A DNA stretch of 64,000 nt from Crotalaria pallida (GCA_037953625.1 CM075649.1:122137290-122201289), one strand, 5' to 3'; shown: positions 20,940 through 33,545, counted from the stretch's first letter. The notes: generated by a model from the sequence alone, not told the origin. Made by a program: numbers and translations.

Positions 20940-21560
20940 AGTGCTCAGTAAAAATGGGATTTTTGAAAAAGGTTTTTGAAACGAGATTTTTGAAAGATTT
21001 GTGAAATAAGATTTTTAGAAAACTTGTGAAATATTATTTTAAGAAAATTTGCGAAAAGAGGTTTTGGAAAAGTCAATGAAATGAAGTTTTTAACGGTTTT
21101 ATGAAAAGAGATTTTTAGAAATTTTGTGAAATGAGATTTTTAGCAAATTATAAAAAGAAATTTTTATAAAGTTTGCGAAATAAGATTTTTGAAAGTTGTG
21201 AAATGAGACTTTGGAGGAAATTTTATGAAATGAGATTTTTGAGAAAGTTTATGGAACAAGATTTTGAGAACAATTATGAAATAAGATTTTGTGAAAGTTT
21301 ATGATATGAGATTTTTAGAAAGCTTATAAAATGTGTTTTGAGGAAAGTATTTGAAGCAAGATTTTTGAAGGTTATGAAACGAAATTTTTTAGAAAGCTTA
21401 TGAAAGATTGTTTTGAGGAAAGATTGTGAAATGAATTTTGTGAAATGAGATTTTAAGAAACTTGTGAAAGGAAATTTTGAGAAAGATTGTGAAATGTATT
21501 TTGTGAAATGAGATGGTTGAGAGAGATTGAGAATGTTGAGAAAGTTTAAGAAATGAGATA
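20940..21560. repeat. Short tandem repeats GAAATGAGATTTTT-like in A2
   Basis: Over twenty imperfect units of roughly 22-27 bases (GAAATGAGATTTTTAGAAA-like). It corresponds to 2890-3365 in A1 with a different copy number, so it is a length-variable part of the LTR. Confidence 0.65.
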
Positions 21561-21632
21561 CAAGTTGATCGAGGTGATCCCAGCTCTGTGCTATGTTGAG
21601 AAAAGATGAGAGAATGATTGTGCAAAGTTAGT

Positions 21633-21674
21633 GGTCGGGACTCATTGAAGGGATGCACGAAGGATGGGCCGACC
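21633..21674 (+). other. Conserved hairpin element, copy A2
   Basis: GGTCGG pairs with CCGACC across a 30-base loop containing TTGAAGGGATGCAC. See also 2821-2862, 42841-42882 and 47948-47989. Confidence 0.5.
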
Positions 21675-22643
21675 ATAGGTTAATTAACAAGATAAAAGAC
21701 TTTAAAAGACACTAACGCAGTGAGGTATGAGAGTGCGAAGTAGTGGAGAGGAAGGTACCCCGGATATCAGGGATATTTGGGTTGTGAATGCAATAGGGTA
21801 GGCTAGGGCGGTAAAACGTCATGAGGCCTTGAGTACTATTCTGGGCTGAACGAATTCCATATGTGGTAACCAGACGTGGTGGGGACTGGGTCCTAATGTC
21901 GTGGTAAGTTCTGCACCCGGAACCGGAATAGTGTTGTCACCCCTATGGCATTTCGAGAACAGTGAGAGGGACTGGAATGGGGCATCTTGATTGCCACTGT
22001 ACCCGAGTTTTCTACAGTGAGCCTTGATTATATGAAATGAATTGATATGATATAAATTGATTTGAGACTGTACCCGAGTTTTCTACAGTTCTCCTGGCTT
22101 GGAGCCAATTGATGATTGAGACAGCTGTCATGCCCGCGTGGTAAAGGTCCTGTACTCCTGTTAGCTTCCGACTAGGTTGGGTGGATGACCGAGGAGATGT
22201 AGACGTGAGTGTTAACGACAAACGAAACGAGTACCTCGATGATATTCTAAAATTTCCCCAATCATCGATGGTTGTAATTCGATAAGACATGACAAGAAAA
22301 GTCTAAGAGTGATAAAAAGGTTTATGATGATGAGAATTGAAATTTTATGGATGAATAAAGTGGAGAAAGGAATTGAGAAATAAGAAATGATAATGTTGAG
22401 GAATGATAACAAGTTTGGCAGGATAATAATAATGATGATAAAGATAATGAATAATGATAATGGTAATGATGATATGCTTGAATGCTATGTTGTATGTGTG
22501 TTGCTTGTTATGTTTGCATTGCCCTAGTATCTTGCCTATTGTAATCCCACACCGTCGACGATGCGTCGTTCGGATCGCTTACTCTCTCCTGTTCGTTGGC
22601 ATATCGGGGCTGCTGATATCTCAACGGGCAGACGGAGTATCGC

Positions 22644-22796
22644 ATGGAGATCATCACTTTAGATGAATTGGAGCGGGAGCTTAACGACAACGGGAAAGCA
22701 GCGACAGAGGTGACTTCATTTTCGGAAGTGAAGAAAGGACGCAAGAAGAAAGAGAAGCTTCATCCGGTCGTATTCGACAAGAAGAATCAAGTATAG
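22644..22796 (+). CDS. LTR-encoded small ORF (50 aa), family A copy A2
   Basis: The frame runs from ATG at 22644 to TAG at 22794-22796. It ends 383 bases before the LTR end. It starts MEIITLDELE and ends with a basic stretch KKGRKKKEKLHP that matches A1. The candidate acceptor GGGCAG is at 22626-22631. At the place where A1 has ATG directly after the acceptor, this copy reads ACG, so translation would start 12 bases further on. No known domain. The frame match with A1 argues for past coding; function and expression are unknown. Confidence 0.45.
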   Translation: MEIITLDELERELNDNGKAATEVTSFSEVKKGRKKKEKLHPVVFDKKNQV

Positions 22797-23184
22797 TGTT
22801 ATTAGTTTAGGCTGGTTGTGAGTGTTTTGAGTCAAGGATTACCGAGCAACGAACCATTATGTAATTAAGCCAAGTTTTAATTTTGTAGTGCGGAGTACTT
22901 TTAATTTGGAAGATGGAACAATGTAAACTTTTGAAATCTGTTATGAACACTTTTGAGTCAATGCAATGAATCATGATGCTTTTTGAAACCAAGTCATTTT
23001 ATGGAAACGAAGGTTTTATATATATAAAAATGTTTTTAGTAACAACTCGATTTTCCGTAAAGGATGCTAAGTGTGTCAATGACACCTCAACAATGTTAAA
23101 AAAAAAATTTGGCCTCATTTTTGGCAACTTTAACAGATAAAAGTTATTTATTTTGAGTTACGAAAATCGGGCTGTTACAATAGT

Positions 23185-23516
23185 CCCTTGGTCAACTAAT
23201 GGTCGATCAAAAGAAAACGTGTTACGTACCAGCTAGTTATCCAGAGAGTAGGGCCTATGGCATTCAAGCATTGTCACACTTTTAACGTCTATTCGCAATG
23301 GCATGTCGTACGGACCTGCGGGGTTCAATATAAGTGCTCAACCAAAACGGTGTCGTACCTTAATCTAAAAACTTTCTTGTCCAGTGCAATGGCATAAAAA
23401 CTCTACTCACAACCTCGACAATCAGCTCCCATGGCAAGCCCAAAATAACAACATAGTTCTGCCATGTCATACAAATTGTGCAAGGGAGAGTTCCAAAAGT
23501 ATTTTATGCCCACGAC
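23185..23516 (-). mobile_element. Giant LTR family C, fragment 2
   Basis: Sequence between the end of A2 and the hAT element. No reading frame. It connects fragments 1 and 3 if A2 and the hAT element are removed. The last eight bases CCCACGAC are the left hAT target copy. Confidence 0.5.
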
Positions 23517-24487
23517 TAGGGGTGTAAGTGGTCCGGTCTCGAACCGCGAGATCGGATCGGACCGGACCAGATCGGACCAAAAATATGGTCCAGACTGATC
23601 TCGTGGTCCGGTCTGGTCTGAAAATTTTTGGACCGTTATGCTGTGGTCCGATCCGCGGTCTCACAATTTTTTAGACTGCAAAGACCGGACCGGACCGATA
23701 GTTGAAATATTTAAAAAAAAATAAAATAAAACACAAAGGCAAGAAAGAAGCCTTCAGCATCAGCCACGTTCACATAATCACAGATATGAGTTGAAACCCT
23801 GAAACCCTATCTAACTGCCCTCTTCCTCATTGCCTCTTTGACAACCCCAACCCTAGCACAACAACATCACATCGTTGCCTCATCGCCGTTCTTATTCTTT
23901 ACTTCACCATTCTCTTCTCAATCGCGTCGTGCCTCTGCTTCTCTTGCTGGTCTTCTCTTCTCTTCGTCGTCGAAGTCGCTGGTCTTTACCAGCTCACCAT
24001 CGCCAACTACCGTTATCGTCGTCGCTCCAGTTCTCAAGCGCCTCAGCGAGACAACGACTGCCCCGCTCGCGACTGCCTCATCGACTGGTTTGTCTACTTT
24101 CCTTTGGTTATTAGTTCTCATCTTTCCTTTAATTGAAAAAAATGATGCAAATGATGCAATGTTCACCTGGGGATTATGTATTGTTAACCTTAGGCCTTAA
24201 GATCTAGAAATTATAATACTACATAATCTTAGTTCTTAGTTTTTCCTTGGGTTGGGTAATTTTTACTTTTTTAGTTATTTTAATTAATTTTTAGTTATTT
24301 TTAGAATCTAATCAAATATGGTCTAAATAGATCAAACCGGACCGGACCGAAACGGCCTGGACCGTTATGGTCCGGTCCGATCTTTGAATGTGAAAAACTT
24401 CTGGACCGGACCGGACTACATTAATTTAATCGGTCTGGTCCCTAAAGTCCATTAAAGACCGGACCAGACCGGACTGTTACACCCCTA
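23517..24487. mobile_element. Non-autonomous hAT-type DNA transposon (971 bp)
   Basis: Terminal inverted repeats TAGGGGTGTAA / TTACACCCCTA are flanked by perfect 8-bp duplications CCCACGAC (23509-23516 and 24488-24495), the hAT hallmark. The outer 180 bases on each side hold many copies of GGTCCGGTC/GACCGGACC, typical subterminal binding sites. There is no transposase. The centre (23750-24200) looks like a captured 5' exon: C/T-rich with Ser-rich frames on either strand, the longest opening at TTG, so I do not call a gene. Confidence 0.85.
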
Positions 24488-24495
24488 CCCACGAC

Positions 24496-25807
24496 ATCTT
24501 CACTGTACGAACAAATTCTTCAAGTGTTATTAATATCTTATGAATTGTGCCTTATAATATAAGGTCTTTCACCCATAAGGGTCAATAGTATTTTCTCTTT
24601 GTGTATTTTAAATTAACAAAAGGAATAAAAATTCTAGAACAACCCAAAGGCAATCAACAGTTCCAAATGTAACTTTTCTCTCCTCACTGTTTCCTCAAGT
24701 GTTCACAGTTTTTTTTCGATAAACTCATTATAACAGCAACAACTATATAATAATCATAGCAAATAATTTCTCAAGCTATTTCAATAACCAAATACAACAA
24801 TAAATCATACTCAATTTCACACATACATAATCATACAATAATGACAGTCTTAGCCCTTTCATCATGTGAACGGTAAGTCACACACACTAAATTATCGTCA
24901 TATTACTACACTATTAGATCGTTAGTTCTGACTTTTGAGATAGTATGCAACGTCATAATATTATGCCTAATTACCATGGTGTCTTTGGAAAGCTTCTCTA
25001 TCACCTTGGCAATTTGAAGATACTTCGGGAAAAATGAGGTTTGGTTGCACGTCAAGAATTCTGTCAAACTTTTGACTCCTTTACCAAACCCAAACAACGA
25101 CAACGGCGAAATTAAAATCTACTTTAATATTCTAATCTACATTATATGAAAGCAATAAAATTTTTTAAATCATAAGTTTACATAATCTCAGGTAAATATT
25201 TCAAAAACTTATAAATCCTCTCTTATAAAATCCCAAACCATTTAAAAACTTCGAAACACATAAAAGACTCATCAAAATTGCTCACGATAATTACGTTATA
25301 CTAAAAGAGTATGCTGAAAATTTTGGACAGCAACTAATATTTTTCGCAAAAAATTTCTAAAACACATAAAACTCAACCAAAATTTTATTTTATAAAAGAT
25401 TACTAAAATTCCAAATCCTAAACATGAACAAATTACTTTTCGAAGTCCATAAACATCATTTAAAAATTCAAGACAACAAAGAAGTTCTTTAAAATTTTAT
25501 ACTTACAAACCCAAAAATCTTTTTTACCCAATTCCAAAATCAAACAACAGTTAAATCACATCAATATATAAGCATCATTTTATCATTAACATACAAGACT
25601 AATCAAATTTTGGACACCATAGGCGTAGGCCTTAAACATTAACACAAATGTTCTCCATGGCTTGTCCAAAAATATTGCATAGTCTAAGTATGAGAAGAAA
25701 ATTTCAAAAGATCTTTGATAATAACTATAAAAAAAACTTTGCATAAAACAAATTACGCATTAACATAAAAACTTAACCAACTATTTTTCAAAACCCTATC
25801 TTTTTCT
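24496..25807 (-). mobile_element. Giant LTR family C, fragment 3
   Basis: From about 24890 to 25030 this aligns with family A sequence at 3840-3990 (ATCTTTGAGATGATAC-like and GGAAAGCTTCTCT). It is homologous but divergent. It ends where a CACTA-type end begins at 25808, and the remainder of the LTR is not found. No reading frame of note. Confidence 0.55.
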
Positions 25808-26170
25808 CACTACAACATTTTTGGCTTTAGGCAACACTTAAATTTCAACGGTTAGAAAACCGTTGCCTATACATGGAATAAGCAATGGTTTTTCGTGGGT
25901 AGCCAAATAATACCAATTAGCAACGGTTTTTATTCATTTCTGTTGCCAATTACTTCATATCAACATATCCTTCCATATAGGCAACGATTTTTTAAGTGTT
26001 GATGGAAAGGACCACGTTTTTAAACCGTTGCCTAAAACTTGAAAAAAAAAAACCGTTGCTAATAATTGTTTTATATTAATATAATTTTTCTATAGGCAAC
26101 GGTGTATTAGAAAAGATTGCATTTTTTTATGTGTTGCCTAAACCTTCATTAAAAAACCTTTCCCCAAAAC
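25808..26170 (+). mobile_element. CACTA-type left end with GGCAACGGTT subterminal repeats
   Basis: Begins CACTACAACA and is followed by about ten GGCAACGGTT/AACCGTTGCC motifs in both orientations, the subterminal pattern of CACTA (En/Spm) elements. The matching right end is not found before 29900, so the element is truncated or its right end has decayed. Confidence 0.55.
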
Positions 26171-27050
26171 ATGCTAAAAAAATTGAGGAAGAGTAGAGCG
26201 TCTATGTTAAAATTTAGCGCCAACCTAAAATAATACTCCCAAATCATCAGAACCCCCAAATCAGAAGCACCTTCCACCTTTCATCACTCTCACTCTCACT
26301 CGCGCTGACCTTCCACCTCTCATCACTCTCACTCGCGCTGCTTCTCACCCGAAGCACCTCCTCCACGGTTCCACCTCAGAAGCACCTCCTCCACGGTTCC
26401 ACCTCCACGATTCGCACTCCCTTCTCACTCTCGAACTCTCCCTACCTTCTCTGCCTTAGAGGAGCACTCACATAATCTCTGTTCGAGTTCCTTTCTCACA
26501 AGGATCGGTGAGTTCCTTTCTCAATCTCTCACTCCATGCTTCTGCTACTTTAGCTTTTAATTTTAGAGTTTCTAATTTTGATTTCTCTGTTTCCATACTT
26601 TTTGTGTTTGCATTTTGAGTTCTAGGGTTACAAAATTGATTCGATTGGTGGTTATAGGTCCTATAGTTTGTGCTTTAGGGTTTTGTAATTGATTTTTCAA
26701 AAATGGTTTTTGGATTGTTTCACTGTTGTTCTGGCTTTGATTTGTTGTGTATGCAATTCTGAATTTGTAAAATTGCAATTCTGATTGTGTATGCAATTCT
26801 GAATGTTCCTAAACTTAGAAAGTTTGCTCCTCCGCCTGCACGATGGGAACAAACAACCTTCATGTACCCAGTACCCACACTTTGCCATCATCCATATCAT
26901 GTTCCTTCTTTAATTTTATTACCGAGGAATGTCTGTCTTCATTTAAAAACAATATAATACTACTTTCTAAGTTACTTTATTTTCTTCAATAGAACCAACT
27001 ACCAAGGTCGCATGCTGCTAAATAAAGAAATGCAGAGATGAAAAGAGATG
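26171..27050. other. Exon-like but unassigned stretch
   Basis: 26240-26520 is C/T-rich leader-like sequence with repeats of CTCACTCTCACTCGCGCTG and CACCTCCTCCACGGTTCCAC. It then has a donor-like GGATCG/GTGAGTT at about 26505. Such captured leaders often lie behind CACTA ends. I see no convincing gene; short frames at 26572-26900 are unassigned. Confidence 0.3.
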
Positions 27051-27053
27051 ACA

Positions 27054-27330
27054 ATAAATCTAACTAAAGTTGCAAGGATCTAGTCATCTAGTACAAATGC
27101 CAAGGTTTATCATAATCGAGATAATATATTTAACTTACAGTGCGGGTTTTACATGTTGTAAAGTTTAATGAGAGTCTTCAATGATAAACCATGTTGTAAA
27201 GTTTAATGAGAGTCTTCAATGATAAACCATCTAGTTTAATGAGAGTCTTCAATGATAAATCTAACTAAAGTTGCAAGGATATAGTCATCTAGTACAAATG
27301 CCAAGGATTAATGAGAGTCTTCAATGATGA
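27054..27330. repeat. Local tandem duplications
   Basis: A 39-base unit (CATGTTGTAAAGTTTAATGA-like) occurs twice in a row at about 27152-27228, with partial copies at 27233 and 27308. A 50-base unit starting AAATCTAACTAAAGTTGC occurs at 27056 and again at 27257. No function is apparent. 27331-28004 shows nothing recognisable. Confidence 0.7.
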
Positions 27331-28004
27331 TGTAAAGTTTTTTACACATGTTGGGTTTGCACTAGTTTGATGTCATCTGTGTCATAACCGTTAGCCTCTA
27401 AGCCAGAGTTTATGATCTTTTTTGCACACTTTTGAGATTCAGGGACTAAATCCCACATAATACTAAGTTTAGGTAGTTAGATCACTAATGCAAATGAAAT
27501 CAGATACCATATCTGAGAACTACTCCTTTAAGTGTAGGTCCAAACTGAATTCTTTGCTTAGCAGATGGCACTGTGACAACAAGTTTCAGTATTCATCAAT
27601 CACTAACCAATGACACTTAGAGCACCTTCCAAAAAGATTTTATCAAAGTCTTCAATGTGCTACTTCCAAAATTTAAAGATTGAAAATTTGACTCTGGACT
27701 TGATCTCTAAAGCCATCAAAAATCTTATCTTCTTTTCCTTTGAGAACTCACTAATGCAGTTCTGTTCATTATCTGCTTAAATTTACCAAAGCACAATAAT
27801 TCACATGCTGGAATAGTTACTTCCAATACACATAAGCAAGATGGATTTATTCCTAGTAAGAAGTAAGAGACATAGAAATTCTATATGCACTTATAAACAA
27901 CTATGTCTATGATAATTTCTTGAATGGTACAGCACAACAAAATTTCATACAAGCCTCATACTTCAAACCAATGTTTTGGCCTAAAGTTCCTTATTATTGA
28001 AGTC

Positions 28005-28466
28005 TTATACTAATAACAATTCTTGTTTCCATCCTCTATTAACTTTTTCAATAAACTCTTGCACTCTTCTCTTCAGCTCATCATCCTCTTCCTCTTCCTC
28101 TTCTTCTTCTTTGTTGCAATCATCATTGTCTTTAATTTCAATGTTGTTCACTGCTAATGCTTTTGCTTCAGTGTCTTCTTCTTCTGCTTCTTGGACTTGT
28201 GATACTTGTGGTGATGATCCTATGTCTTTTTGAACTAGACACTTGGAGTTTGTTTCTTGTTTGTGAGTTGTATCCATGGACAAAGGGATTTCACTCTCTT
28301 GATGAACACCGATGAGGCTTGGCTTCAAGTCCACTAAGATAATGACAATGATCAAATTGCAAAAGCAGAAAATGAATGCAGAACTAGAAGCTGCTTGAGT
28401 GATGAACTCTAGTATAGAATCTAACTTGGTTGTGATGTGAACAACAAAATGAGGACTCAAACACAA
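28005..28466 (-). pseudogene. DUF761/DUF4408-like small membrane protein, start codon missing
   Basis: An unbroken frame of 153 codons. The N-terminal part has a hydrophobic segment FIFCFCNLIIVIILV that could span a membrane. The C-terminal part has an acidic run (eight or so Glu) followed by DDELKRRVQEFIEKVNRGW, the pattern of plant DUF761 proteins (uncharacterised, often stress-responsive). The arrangement of one membrane segment and a C-terminal DUF761 motif fits that family. The frame opens at TTG. No ATG occurs upstream of the membrane segment; the first in-frame ATG is codon 64. So either the start has mutated or an upstream exon is unseen. It lies beyond a CACTA left end, so capture is possible. 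Function unknown. Confidence 0.55.
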
Positions 28467-29190
28467 AAGAAAAATACTTAAGAGTGAGAGGGACTGGGAG
28501 AGTATGTAAGAGCTAATAAGAACCTAAGAGCTTCTACTGTATATGCAGTTTAAAGCATATTTAAAGCTTTGTTAGGATATATGCAAACGTGGAAAGAACC
28601 TTTTTTTGAAGCAAAATTGAATCAATTCTGATAAGGTGTGGTGTGAAAGCTATTAGAATATAACAATATAATATAACTTTTGGATTATAATTGATGTACT
28701 AACTTTTGTATGATAGTTGATGCATTAGGTTAAAATTCTGTTTTATCCTTCTTTATTATATTGTTTGAGTTATTTTATTTTTCTGTTGACTTACTTGTGT
28801 TTAATTAGTGGAGAGAATAATTTATTCTGTAATACAACAACTTAACTTTCTTGTATGGTCAATTTGAAAATTAGAAATCAATGATTGAACCTGGTACTAA
28901 TCTTTTATCTCCCACTAGTTTAGTTCTACATCTGATGCAAGTTTTAAATTTGTGAAGACATAGGTTTTATAGCAGCTTATTCATTATAAGCATAATCGGA
29001 CTAGGATTCTATATGTTAAAGTTCAAGGTCCAGAATATATACTGTTTAATTTTCAGAATGTTTGACTAGCTCATCAAGATGTTTTAAGACTATATAGTTA
29101 AAAGAAGTTCTTGGATAAATTTAGAGGATCCCTATTGTAAATAAAGTTCTATCACACTTCAGATTTGGTTATATCTAAAAAAAGATAGCA
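28467..29190. other. No recognisable feature
   Basis: AT-rich sequence without a frame or repeat I can name. A TTTAAATATG string near 28560 (minus strand) could serve as a TATA box for the frame at 28005-28466, but this is weak. Confidence 0.3.
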
Positions 29191-29199
29191 AGCCTCTTA

Positions 29200-29600
29200 A
29201 AATGGTAAAAATAGAATGATCAAATTTTAATAAGTACAAGGCAAAGTCACATAGGGCTCAACTCTGCAGGTGTAAAGTCCGTACACCTAAAGCTGTAAAG
29301 TCAGATGGATACAAATGTGTTTTTGTACATAAGCGAAATTGTAAAGAAGAAATTATGAGATATAAAGCAAGATTGGTTGCCCAAAGAATTTCACAAAGAC
29401 CTGACATTGATTATGAGGAATAATACTTCCCTGTGATGGATGTAAGTATTTTTCGATACTTGATTAGTCTGACAATATATCAAGGATTCAATTTGTGTCA
29501 AATGATGTTATAGCCTATTTTATGACTAACTTGATTAATAACATATATATGAATACCCCTTAAGGATTCGATATGCTCGAAGCATATGCTTGAACTATTT
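29200..29600 (+). pseudogene. Ty1-copia reverse-transcriptase N-terminal remnant
   Basis: Translation gives pieces of the Copia reverse transcriptase start, such as RYKARLVAQ and DIDYEE, with stops between. The order and words fit the Copia polymerase just before the finger domain. The rest of the gene lies to the right, after the CACTA insertion. No intact frame. Confidence 0.7.
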
Positions 29601-29925
29601 AATATGGTTGAACTATATCCATGGATAATTAAAATGTTTGAAGCATAAAGTGTAAAATGTCGACATGTGCTCTTTAATTAGTTAAATTGAAAAATGCAAT
29701 AATGTTGAACCTATAGTTCAAACTCCAAGAGATTTTTAATAGACTCGAAGTTTTAATTCTAGCAAACATAAAATGCATTATATGTTTGTAGCCATTATCA
29801 TGGTTCACTCGAGAATGATATCATTATATCAATATGAGAAATCGCAGAAGAATTAAGGATATTGATATATACATGTATATATCTATTTAGATTTTGCTAA
29901 TAATTTATGTTTTTTAGTTACATAT
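29601..29925. other. Degenerate Copia-flanking sequence
   Basis: AT-rich with no frame. Probably decayed Copia sequence, as it lies between the reverse-transcriptase remnant and the CACTA insertion. Confidence 0.3.
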
Positions 29926-30559
29926 CACTACAAGAAATAAGCCTATTACCGACGAAAAAATCCGTCGGAAACAACCCAAATCCGTCAGAAATTGTTACTT
30001 TCCGACGGATTTTCCGACAGCCACCAATCAGTCATAAAAAAGGGCGTTGGAAAACTTTCCGACGGAAAAAGACATCCGTTGGAAATACTGACGGACTTTC
30101 CGTTGGAAATACTGACGGACTTTCCGTTGGAAAATTCGTCGCAAAAAATAATTTCCGACAGTAAAATCGGTCAGAAAATAGAACAAATATTTTATTGAAT
30201 TTTCCGACGGAATTAACCGTCAGTAATATTTTTATTTGGAAAAACCAAAATAATATTTTTATTTCAGTTACCGACGAAAAAATCCGTCGGAAACGGTGTT
30301 TTTTTCCTAAAAAAAATAATTCTATATTTTTTATATAATTACAAATCATTCTGTATTATTTATTTTCAAATTCTAAAATTTTCATATGAAACTGAAAAAT
30401 AGAAATTCAATAATTACATATTGATATCAACTAAAATTTCATAATTTAAATTTCACAACCCATGCATCCAAGGAAACTAAAATCAACTCATCGCAAAACA
30501 TTCAAGTAAAACAAAACCAACTCATCACAACCCATCCAAACTGCGATAAAATATAAGTC

Positions 30560-30800
30560 CTAATTATTATTAATTGAGATAAGAGTCGTCTTCTCCATCA
30601 CCATCATCATCATATTCCTAATCAACTTGGTCATTTTGGGGGAGATCTTCCTGCATCTCTTCTTCGGGTAACACATCATGAGATGGACTACGAGCTGATG
30701 TTGATCACGGGGTGGATGACGATGCATCACCATGAGGTGAAAGTGTGTCTCCAAGAGGTTGTGTCGAAACCACTGGTGTAGGACGTGATGGCAGTGGCAT
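30560..30800 (-). pseudogene. Coding-like remnant inside CACTA element
   Basis: Two minus-strand frames overlap here. One gives an acidic run like EYDDDGDGEDDSYLN after PEEEMQEDLP, broken by a stop. This resembles acidic C-termini of proteins encoded in plant CACTA elements, but I cannot assign a family. Low confidence. Confidence 0.25.
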
Positions 30801-33429
30801 AGCGGGTGGAAAAATTATAAGTTATTAGTCATATATATTACAAGTTATAAGTGGTGATAAATAATTATATATGCTCCACATAAATAAACAAAAGTGAAGT
30901 TATCAGAATAACTCACCTTTTGCTAAGTATGGATTCCTCACTCTGTAATTTCCAGTGCTCAAAGATCGCAGCAAGTCTTCCCTCTTCTATAACTTGGCTC
31001 TATACATAAATAAAGAAAAAAAAGAATTAACTTCACAAAAGTAAGGAGAAAGCATCATAATGTACCATAACTTATTCAGATTGTAGAATTTTAAAATTCA
31101 GAATTTTTGTAGTTAACTTATAATACATTGAGAAAACATATGAGACAAATCATAGGTTGGTAATGTGTTTCACTCATCAGGGAAAACAATTTTAGACAGA
31201 CATATTTACTGACAAAAACACACAAACAATCCTAAAAACCAGCAAAGAGTAAACAATTCTACTACATTAATACGAACAATATTAGGCCTGAATTGCTTTA
31301 ATAACAATGGCTGGAATGATAGTTTTCATCAATTCATTCTCGTCAAAACAAACAAGGTAGTCATGTGGGCTTGTACAAAGTCATTAGTAAGACCTTCAGA
31401 GTATATCAATAAATCTTACACTAAAAGAATATGTATTGAGGAACGCAATATTCAGCAATTATAAATGATGTTCAGAAGTTTCCAACTAAAATTTCGATAC
31501 TGCTCACTGCTGTAAAGTAAGAACTAAGAATGCTATACCAATTCCAAGCAATGCCCGCAAAAACTATGATATGAGAAATTAACCAAAAATACTATAAATA
31601 AATACTCTATATGGTAATAATTCAACACCATTTGGCTACTCTACCTTTTCAGTTGCTCTCATGTTTGTCAACTGGATAGAAAGCTCTTGCTCCGAGTGAA
31701 CATTAAATAAAAGTAACGGTTAATTCCAGCACAGGCCCATATAGATCCAATTCTAAGTCATATCAACCTGTCTACATCTTTGGAAGGCACAATTAATTAT
31801 AAGAATGAATTACACTATTTGACAACTATAATACAGGAAAAAAAAAAGATAAGAAGAGGAGGGGAGGTGCAACACAGCAAGAATCCAATATGTGTGCATA
31901 CAACTTCACAGACAACAGAAAATCCAAACCATTTGATTGCGAATATGTTGTATGATAACTACATGGTGAAGACAGATACTTGTGTTAATCTGACAAATTA
32001 CAACACTAGCATGTTTGAGCAAGAAATAAATTTTGGACTGACGATTCAAGTAAACATTATTCTTCACTACCATCAAGTATGCCAAAAATATAGCCTAAAA
32101 GATCGGCATAATACAGTCCTCATTTATACAAATAATTAGAAAGAACTAAAAGAATTAAGAGTCAAGACCTTTTGTAAGATTCAAAAGATTGATGCAATAC
32201 AGAGAAGATGGTCTAACCTTCTACAAGAGAACACTTGATCCTTTGGTATTCTTTAAAGAGTCCAAAGGATAAATTTCACATGGTTTCACTAGCAGTGTAG
32301 TCCACAAGTTTGGTAAGTAGAATGGTGATTAGAGGCATTCCTTTTGATTTCTAAGAAACTAATTTTGCATAACTAACACCTGAAATACATAACACAGAAA
32401 AAAGATGGTAGTGACCAATGACTATGTTTCCTTATGATTTTGACAGAAATTTACTTCACCACCATGATACTAGTTACTTTAAAATTTTCAAAAAAGTACC
32501 TCTACTTCTACCATTCCACTATAGTCAGAAATAATTTTCTTGCGTATCCTTCACACAATTCCACGTTTCTCCCTTAATACAATGTTAAGCATGTCTTAAA
32601 AAGAATAATGTTGCACAATTAAAAAAGTAAACAAATAGCTAGGTTTTGACTTCTAAATGCAAACTTGAAGTCTTGAACACTGATCAGTGCAATATAAACT
32701 TGAAAAAAGCAGCCACACACATGAACACTAAACTTAAGTCTTGAACAGTGCAATACAAAAATATGAATAACACAAATTGAACAGTGCAGTATAAACTTGA
32801 AGTCTGCACAATCATAAATTGAATAATCATAACACAATATGCCTATGTCTGCACAATACAAAATATATACACAATACAAACTTGAACAATGCAACAAAAT
32901 AAAAGTTTCGCTGGAACCATTTTAGAAAAGATGTTTACCTCATCTCAGTACCTAAAGAAGAGAGGACTTTACCAGAACCAGGAGAGTGAGCCAGCAATGG
33001 TGGAGAGCGAAATCGGAGGGGAGCAACGGTGGAGAAAGAACTCGGTGGAGAGAGCGACGGTTGCCGGGTGTTCGTTGATGAGGGAGAGAGAGGATTGAAG
33101 CTGTGTGAGAGAGAGGACCGAAGCTTGGAGAGAAGATGAACAGAGAAACCCCTTCAATTCGTTAGTTTCAACTGAAGAGAAGATGAACAGAGAAACCCCT
33201 TTTTCTTTCTTTCTTCGTTAGTTTCAACTGAGAGAAACCCTTAATTTGTTTTCTCAACTGCTTAGCAGCTATCGTGACATGCGTGAGAGCTTTTCTTCTT
33301 CTTCTTCTTTTTTTTTTTATATATCTGATATCTTTAGTTTTGTTTTTTTTATATCTTATCTGTTTAGTTTTTTTTTTGGGTTATATTTTATCTCTTTAGT
33401 TCCTATCGTGAAAAGTGTTCAATATTTTT

Positions 33430-33545
33430 TATTTTTTATTATTTTGTACTGGGACAGCCCCTAAAGTCATCATATTGAAGACTTCTTTTATTATTTTGTA
33501 TTGGCTCAACCCCTAAAACCATTATGTTGAACACTGCTTTTTATT
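33430..33545. repeat. Imperfect 60-base direct duplication
   Basis: The unit around TTTATTATTTTGTA, then GCCCCTAAA-like, occurs twice in a row near 33430-33480 and 33485-33535 with about ten differences. Confidence 0.5.

Larger units (their letters stand above)
17435..23179 (+). mobile_element. Giant solo LTR, family A, copy A2 (5.7 kb)
   Basis: Starts TGTAACACCCCGCAAATTCC and ends AATCGGGCTGTTACA. Flanking copies are ATAGC (17430-17434) and ATAGT (23180-23184), one mismatch. It is the same family as A1 but in the opposite direction. In order it holds a TATA box (18117-18127), a leader with a splice-donor-like site at 18358, a frame-free stretch from 18400 to 20900, short tandem repeats (20940-21560), the conserved hairpin (21633-21674), the conserved core, and the small frame at 22644-22796. 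No pol genes. The inferred transcript would be spliced within the LTR. Confidence 0.8.

Noticed and set aside
23838..24200. 120-codon protein in the hAT element
   Set aside because: Opens at TTG, low-complexity Ser-rich on overlapping frames, no family match.
29907..30349. Frames in CACTA subterminal arrays (also 34508-34916)
   Set aside because: They are translations of the repeated CCGTCGGAAA motif.
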